Assembly: GCA_022571715.1 (NCBI GenBank)
Contig: JACZXH010000036.1
Location: 1 to 36,939, forward strand
Origin: Bacteroidota bacterium
Lineage (GTDB): Bacteria; Bacteroidota; Bacteroidia; Cytophagales; Cyclobacteriaceae
Direction of reading: 5' to 3'
DNA length: 36,939 nt
Each line of letters opens with the position of its first letter. Within the stretch, counting starts at the first letter, position 1. Shown in pieces: positions 34,001-36,939 of the stretch. Below the pieces are notes generated by a model. It had not been told where the DNA came from and ran no database searches. It saw only the letters and a program-made list of their open reading frames with translations. A program made the translations under genes and the position numbers.

Positions 34001-36939
34001 TATAACCAGTAATTAGCCCGGGTATCACGGTTATGAGGTCTATGTCCGCTCCCACTGTGGGGGATGTCAGTTGTATTGATGTGAAATCCCCGGAGCATAT
34101 AATTGGTAAAGTATTGGTAATACTGAATATGGGACCTGGGTTGACTATTATAACAACCGTTTTGCTAATAGGATCCACGCATCCATTTGCAGCAATATCA
34201 AAGGTATAGGTAACTGTTTCCGCTGTTGTATTACTGTTTGTAAGCGCATCCGCAATATTAATCGGTCCTGCTGGCGGATTAAAATTAAATGTTGTTCCTA
34301 TGGTTGTCCAACCGCCCAATCCTCCAGTACTTGGAGTAACTGATGTTAGTGTAATGACTGCATTTTGGGTGGGACTGTCAAGGTCGATGTCCGTTGTTTG
34401 GCCTTCACAGATTTCAGTTACACCATTATTAACAACCGTCCAGCTTGGTGTAGGATTAACCGTTACGGTACGTATGGTTACTGTTCCTGGACACCCATTG
34501 GCATCTACGGTGAACTCGTAGTCTATTGTATGAATGTTGTCGGTAGGATTAACTAAAAGATCTGTTATTTTACTTCCATTCAGCCATGTAGAGCCTATCA
34601 ACGAGTTTCCGGATAATGAAGGATCGGATTTTGTAATGTTGGTAATGGTCACAATCCCATTTTGTGTAAGTGTCACAATATCGATATCGGTAATGTCACC
34701 TGAACATATGGAAGTATTGTTGTTAGTAATAGTCAATTTTGGCTGTGGAAGAATCTTAATTACCACGAATTCGCTCACAGGAGCCAGGGGACAAGTCAGA
34801 GTCGTTACTTGGAACTCATAAGTAATGTCCAGGGGATTATCAGTTGTGTTTGCCAATGTTGCAAGTTCAGTGATCGTTAGACTGTTTGGTGCACTTACCG
34901 GGAATGGGCCAGTATACGATCCCCCAATCACACCATTATAATTTACACTCAATAGATCTATTGTATTCGCTGCCGTCGTACTTGTTACATCAAAACTCAA
35001 CCCGAGATCACTACACACCGAACCAGGTGGCGAAACCACTATCAGGCTCGGGTTCGGGTTTACCGTCACATCCGTGGTGAAGGCCCCAACTAGATCATCA
35101 CAACTGCCATAGGTAACACTGAATTCATAGGTGATCGTCACAGAGTTGTCAGTGCTGTTGACCAATACATCACCTATTACAAAACCCGGATCAAAATTAA
35201 TCCCCGCTGCTGTAAAACCGGTTACACCTGTCGTGTTGATCACCGCATCAAGGCGGATCTTAACCGGATTCGACGGATCGGTATTGTTTGTTGTGCTGTT
35301 TAACGTTAGCGAGGTGGTCTCCCCGCTGCATATTGATGACGTCCCGTTAGTTATACTCATTGTGGGTTTTGGATAAACGGTCACCACTGTAAACTCACTT
35401 GTCGGAATTAAGGGACAGCCGTCTGCAGTGGTCACTTGAAACTCATAGGTTACATCCAAGGGATCATCTGTGGCATTCACCAGTGTAGCTATTTCCGTAA
35501 TCGTCAAACTGTTTGATGCACTTACCGGAAACGGTCCAGTATAAGAACCACCAGAGACTCCGTTGTAATTGACACTTAATAAATCAATCGTGTTCAAAGC
35601 AGTACTACTTGTGACATCAAAAGTCAATCCGTCCTGGCTGCATACCTCCGTGGGCGCACTCACCACCGTCAGGCTCGGGTTCGGGTTCACCGTAACGTCC
35701 GCAGTGAACGTGCCCGCTCCTACCTTGTCATCACACGCCTTGTAGAATACACTCCAGTCATAGGTGATCGTTACCGGGTTGTCCGTGCTGTTGACCAGCA
35801 CATCGGCGATGTTGTCACCCGGGTTTGATACCAGCCCCGGACTGCTGAATCCACTTACCCCCGCCGTGTTGTTTACCGCATCCAATACAAAGGTCACATT
35901 CCCCACATCGGTCAGCGTCGTGGTCAAATCGATGTCCGTGGCACTGCCGCTGCACAGTGAGGCCACATTGTTGGTCACTACCATCGTCGGCAGTGGCGCC
36001 ACATTAACCGTCACCGTGGTGGTCGGTACCGCCAGCGGACAACCGTCACTGGTGGTCACCTGGAAGTCATACTCTACACCGATCGTCGTGTTGGTCGTGT
36101 TGCTCAACGTAGCTACCTCGGTGATCAATAAACTGTTAGGAGCTGTCACAGGAAAGGCTGCATATGAACCCCCCACTACCCCATTATACCGTACATCCAC
36201 CAGCGCTAAGGTATTGTTGGCCGTGCTGCTGGTAACACTGAATGTGAATCCATCCTCGCTGCATACCTCCGTGGGCGCACTCACTACCGTCAGGCTCGGG
36301 TTCGGGTTAACCGTGACAACTATATCAAAATCAGCTCCTATACAGAATGTTGAACCCGGTCCAGCAGGTGTAACGGTATATGTTACATTGATCGGGTTGT
36401 CAGTGGTGTTAACGGGTGCATCGGTTAAATTTCCTGTACCTCCACTACCATTATCCCCTACCCAGATAAACGTGGAAGACGGGACATTTGTTATTGGAGC
36501 AATTGACAATGTTTCCCCTGAACAAGCAAAATATGTTCCTGCTGGAACCGCAGTACCTATGGGTATCGGATCAACAGTAACAATAACGGGTAAAATTGTT
36601 CCGTCACAGCCATTTGCACTTGGTACAATTAAATATTCCACTGTTCCACCTGCTGCGCTTGCTAGAGTTTGAGTAATTACATTTCCGTTGCCGGAGTTTT
36701 GTCCAGAAACTGTACCCGTTACTGTACCTATTGTCCAGCTGAAAGTTGTTCCTGTAACCGTATTAGGATTGGTTATTATTACGTTAGTTATATCTCCATC
36801 ACAGATACTTTGAGGACTCGCAAGAGCATCCGGCTGCTCGAAAAAGTTTACTACTATCTGGGCGCTGGCCACACAGGTGCCAGTACCATTGTCTTCTGTC
36901 CAGGTAAAGGTATAGGTCCCAAAGACACTTACAATTAAT
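27807..36939 (-). CDS. Giant T9SS-exported protein with Ig/PKD-like repeats (5' end outside window)
   Basis: The frame is open to the right edge, so the start is missing; more than 3,040 residues are visible. From N to C terminus: two PKD-like domains of about 90 residues; 16 repeats of about 101 residues at 31422-36296, each with a VC/IC motif near the start, a YEF-V--NGC strand pair and a VNP-P end; three further short PKD-like domains; two linked Ig-like units; two PKD-type domains (near 29500-30090); a jelly-roll/MAM-like domain from FEDFESGRGGWFIEAD (near 28880-29490). An Omp28/thioredoxin-like region starting VLIENFTS lacks the usual Cys pair. The C-terminus has ITIFPNPVLNDLHF and KIAVI, a type A T9SS sorting domain. 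It is probably a surface adhesin or gliding-related protein. Confidence 0.88.
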   Translation of the reverse strand, partial: LIVSVFGTYTFTWTEDNGTGTCVASAQIVVNFFEQPDALASPQSICDGDITNVIITNPNTVTGTTFSWTIGTVTGTVSGQNSGNGNVITQTLASAAGGTVEYLIVPSANGCDGTILPVIVTVDPIPIGTAVPAGTYFACSGETLSIAPITNVPSSTFIWVGDNGSGGTGNLTDAPVNTTDNPINVTYTVTPAGPGSTFCIGADFDIVVTVNPNPSLTVVSAPTEVCSEDGFTFSVTSSTANNTLALVDVRYNGVVGGSYAAFPVTAPNSLLITEVATLSNTTNTTIGVEYDFQVTTSDGCPLAVPTTTVTVNVAPLPTMVVTNNVASLCSGSATDIDLTTTLTDVGNVTFVLDAVNNTAGVSGFSSPGLVSNPGDNIADVLVNSTDNPVTITYDWSVFYKACDDKVGAGTFTADVTVNPNPSLTVVSAPTEVCSQDGLTFDVTSSTALNTIDLLSVNYNGVSGGSYTGPFPVSASNSLTITEIATLVNATDDPLDVTYEFQVTTADGCPLIPTSEFTVVTVYPKPTMSITNGTSSICSGETTSLTLNSTTNNTDPSNPVKIRLDAVINTTGVTGFTAAGINFDPGFVIGDVLVNSTDNSVTITYEFSVTYGSCDDLVGAFTTDVTVNPNPSLIVVSPPGSVCSDLGLSFDVTSTTAANTIDLLSVNYNGVIGGSYTGPFPVSAPNSLTITELATLANTTDNPLDITYEFQVTTLTCPLAPVSEFVVIKILPQPKLTITNNNTSICSGDITDIDIVTLTQNGIVTITNITKSDPSLSGNSLIGSTWLNGSKITDLLVNPTDNIHTIDYEFTVDANGCPGTVTIRTVTVNPTPSWTVVNNGVTEICEGQTTDIDLDSPTQNAVITLTSVTPSTGGLGGWTTIGTTFNFNPPAGPINIADALTNSNTTAETVTYTFDIAANGCVDPISKTVVIIVNPGPIFSITNTLPIICSGDFTSIQLTSPTVGADIDLITVIPGLITGYTMPPVPPFATGSILSDQLFNTTTSIQTIEYVFEVSAAGCTNTTTQSAFVNVLPIPVWTVTDNAPTICEGLSTDIVLDATTDNVTVFISNIIISDPGVSGFSPIGTTFNFNPPIGTQKITDALTNSTNFPQTVQYIFNAVAVGCNDPVVKSVTVTINPSPTFSITNAAISICSNTPADPTDITLNSPVFGAVMTLIAVTPTGGVTGFSGAGTPYLDGANISDVLINPTNVVQTVTYEFQVVASGCTNLTTQSAVVTVKPSPVWTLDNTSAPTICEGQVTDIILDSPTAGAQITIASITKSDPSITGNTAVLSVISGPFPFTLADPLTHTSTFPETITYEFTIEAAGCTDPISKFATVTINPEPTFTITNPSPTDEICSGNLTNIVLNTPIAGGLVEITGINAGSVTGTSLVGATFPDGGVIADLLINPTNNIETVEYTFIAIAPGCPSSAPQMTIVTVNPDPSMTVTNNLSALCEGIPTDIDLTSPTENGVITLTSVTTSDPGLTGFTVAGTTYNTFPANIGDILSNSTQTPQTLIYSFNVDAIGCSNPISQQVVVTVNPVPTFTVININVNICSDETALIQLGTLTQNGVISLINVMPSNVALTGFSPAGSTFLDGGSITDKITNPTDNPQTVDYEFQVSANGCTELSTIIERVTVFPNPVWTITENDVDICVSESTNFDLFSPTQDAIITLIAVTPSDASVMGYAPAGTTYNAFPTTISDALTNGTNTIQTVSYEFTIAANSCMDPVSKVVMVSVNPDPAFTVTNNTTTICSQELTNIDITSPTANAQITLVSVTPTDPGLVGFSSAGTTFLNGATITDLLVNTTNLIQSVDYEFAVNANGCPGLGGTLIRTVTVNPIPNISASQNIQTICDGTFNNILLTNPNGVSGTTFSWSVVQTGGVTGASNSSGNTIAQQLFNPTNVPATATYTVTPSANGCNGSPIDVIITVNPTPSISTSGDQTICSPGQTSISISNPNNVTGSTFSWTVISTTNGILGANDGAGNLIDNDLINPNDNISGTVTYQITPTANGCDGPTTDVVVTVNPPAVVDAGLDFEICEDGMAQLNGSFARAATSITWSGGTGTFSDVNDPLATYTPSTSDITAGSFVLTIASNDPDGSGPCPVVIDDLTVVINLLPFVEILTPALNQYAQSDPEIVLLASPQTPPGIWVGKGVLSGFYVPVAVPVGQSESFVLDTLTYTYTDFKGCVNSDSKIIRIDKNPNIEFGTKPGQDYCENQSIIDLFVDLNPNITTGVWSGPGIIDSENGLFDPSLPGVTTHVVIYTVTDPVTGGTSVAPVTIRVHPKPVVKFNIGNLCARDSIQFFDTSVVNKVFDEDTIIIWQWNFNNERVDTRQNPVAFFKDPGAKEITLSIKTLANSIGCVADTTITAIFGKPPIIDFEWSNICFNDTTLFTDKTILLPGSQDKISNYTWIFGDGNAVQGAPGSSITDGSHSNGSVTFNIYEKPRHQYVNAVKGDLFDVVLTVETSANCIDSLQQRVEILPSKSLSVSQGYFEDFESGRGGWFIEADLGVPGVSESDTSWIWGVANGVNINTQGTNNKVWWTGANLDPSTPYTYLDSERSVVNGPCFDFRGLERPMFTFDYQLSSEANKDGVVLEYSLDGGVVWKIVGIPDNGINWYNSSDIVSNPGQSNLGDGWTDTTSIWRNARFTLPKEVLSRDKVRIRFYFSSNADNEDSPLNGFGFDNVFVGEKNRTVLIENFTSLQDYTDYSIFRNKMLDIDSILLPSDFVYLNYHINTNVPDSLNQDNDGVPRVRSGKYGISEPIHSVLDGSNDILFGFNGRYNEPSFNKQLIDSRSLVDAPFNIETIEIVNTNQNILEVKWVISSTQDIDRPIRVYTVVFEERVALQNGDIAFNVIKHMMPDATGLTWIQDWQFNPATGIGTTVDIESFLSANGMDGETSLIWDINEEFIDIYDPTQLAVVVFIQDQETNEIYNAGYVRINDNKEGQPPLAIEDVLTAELNNITIFPNPVLNDLHFIIDANSGLSRDDYYWKIIDQRGLTMMEGELFFRNERITISTERIPNGLYHLVMGVRGRPLVYRKIAVIHR
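31422..36296 (-). repeat. Array of 16 long Ig/PKD-like coding repeats in an A-B two-domain order
   Basis: The array is 4,875 nt, about 305 nt per repeat. Odd copies in the later part share CEG at the start and C-DP-SK before the VNP-P end. Even copies share CS at the start and a C followed by Thr/Pro-rich sequence at that place, with G--I-D-L-NPT. The first copies (from 36296) instead pair SLTVVSAPTEVCS with TM--TN---S-CSG. The dimer spacing is 621 and 627 nt, measured from the conserved AGGCTCGGGT motif at 36292, 35671 and 35044. Confidence 0.85.

Noticed and set aside
31422-36296. Regularly spaced repeats that could suggest a CRISPR array
   Set aside because: The period is about 305 or 620 nt, the repeats are diverged and fully coding, and there are no short identical repeats with unique spacers or cas genes.
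35764-36672. 302-codon open frame on the plus strand, protein-like in composition
   Set aside because: It is the antisense image of the GC-rich repeats of the giant protein. Similar antisense frames recur under other repeats (for example 32998-33606 and 33679-33954), as expected from a repeated sequence rich in Thr, Val and Asn.

Overview
The window reads as chromosomal DNA of a low-GC member of the Bacteroidota, most likely a Cytophagales-type marine or soil bacterium. The evidence is a giant secreted protein with a type IX secretion (T9SS) sorting domain, Bacteroidota-type -7 boxes (TAnnTTTG), lack of strong Shine-Dalgarno sites, many exported hydrolases and lipoproteins, a FtsX-type permease and DUF4159/DUF885/YwqK families. 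No rRNA, tRNA, transposase, prophage or CRISPR array was found. It looks like ordinary core/accessory chromosome rather than a mobile island.

Layout. 1-2815 (+): tail of a DUF3471 serine hydrolase, a hairpin, then a FtsX/MacB-like ABC permease. 2927-4657 (-): YtcJ-type amidohydrolase lipoprotein. 4793-7895: two small outer-membrane barrel-like proteins flanking a DUF885 metalloprotease-like lipoprotein, with a possible gene remnant at 5501-5719. 8118-12037 (+): YwqK/MORN_2 lipoprotein with a poly-Glu tail, an Nramp-like transporter lacking the usual metal-binding motifs, and a MASE1 histidine kinase. 12081-16480 (-): two secreted amidohydrolase genes carrying three modules, of which two have lost the HxH metal ligands. 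16888-19040 (-): an enolase-superfamily epimerase and a DUF1611 protein, a pair that matches the DgcA/DgcN D-glutamate salvage pair. 19280-20062 (+): a secreted caspase-fold protein whose catalytic His and Cys are both replaced. 20127-21548 (-): M14 zinc carboxypeptidase, divergent by 7 nt from a DUF4159 protein. 22278-24242: acyl-CoA desaturase (+), then rhomboid protease and TerB-like protein (-). 24405-27762 (+): sigma-54 activator plus hybrid histidine kinase with REC and HPt domains. 27807 to the right edge (-): more than 3,040 residues of a T9SS-exported repeat protein, N-terminus outside the window.

How the genes may work together. The middle of the window (about 12-21.5 kb) is rich in peptide and amide hydrolases next to the epimerase/DUF1611 pair, which suggests scavenging of peptides, including D-amino-acid-containing cell-wall peptides; this is an inference from families and proximity. 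The strongest candidates for something undescribed are the inactive secreted caspase homologue in that setting and the two metal-ligand-less amidohydrolase modules. In the giant protein, about 16 long Ig/PKD-like repeats alternate in an A-B two-domain pattern, with a GC-rich, recently homogenised patch near the N-terminal side.
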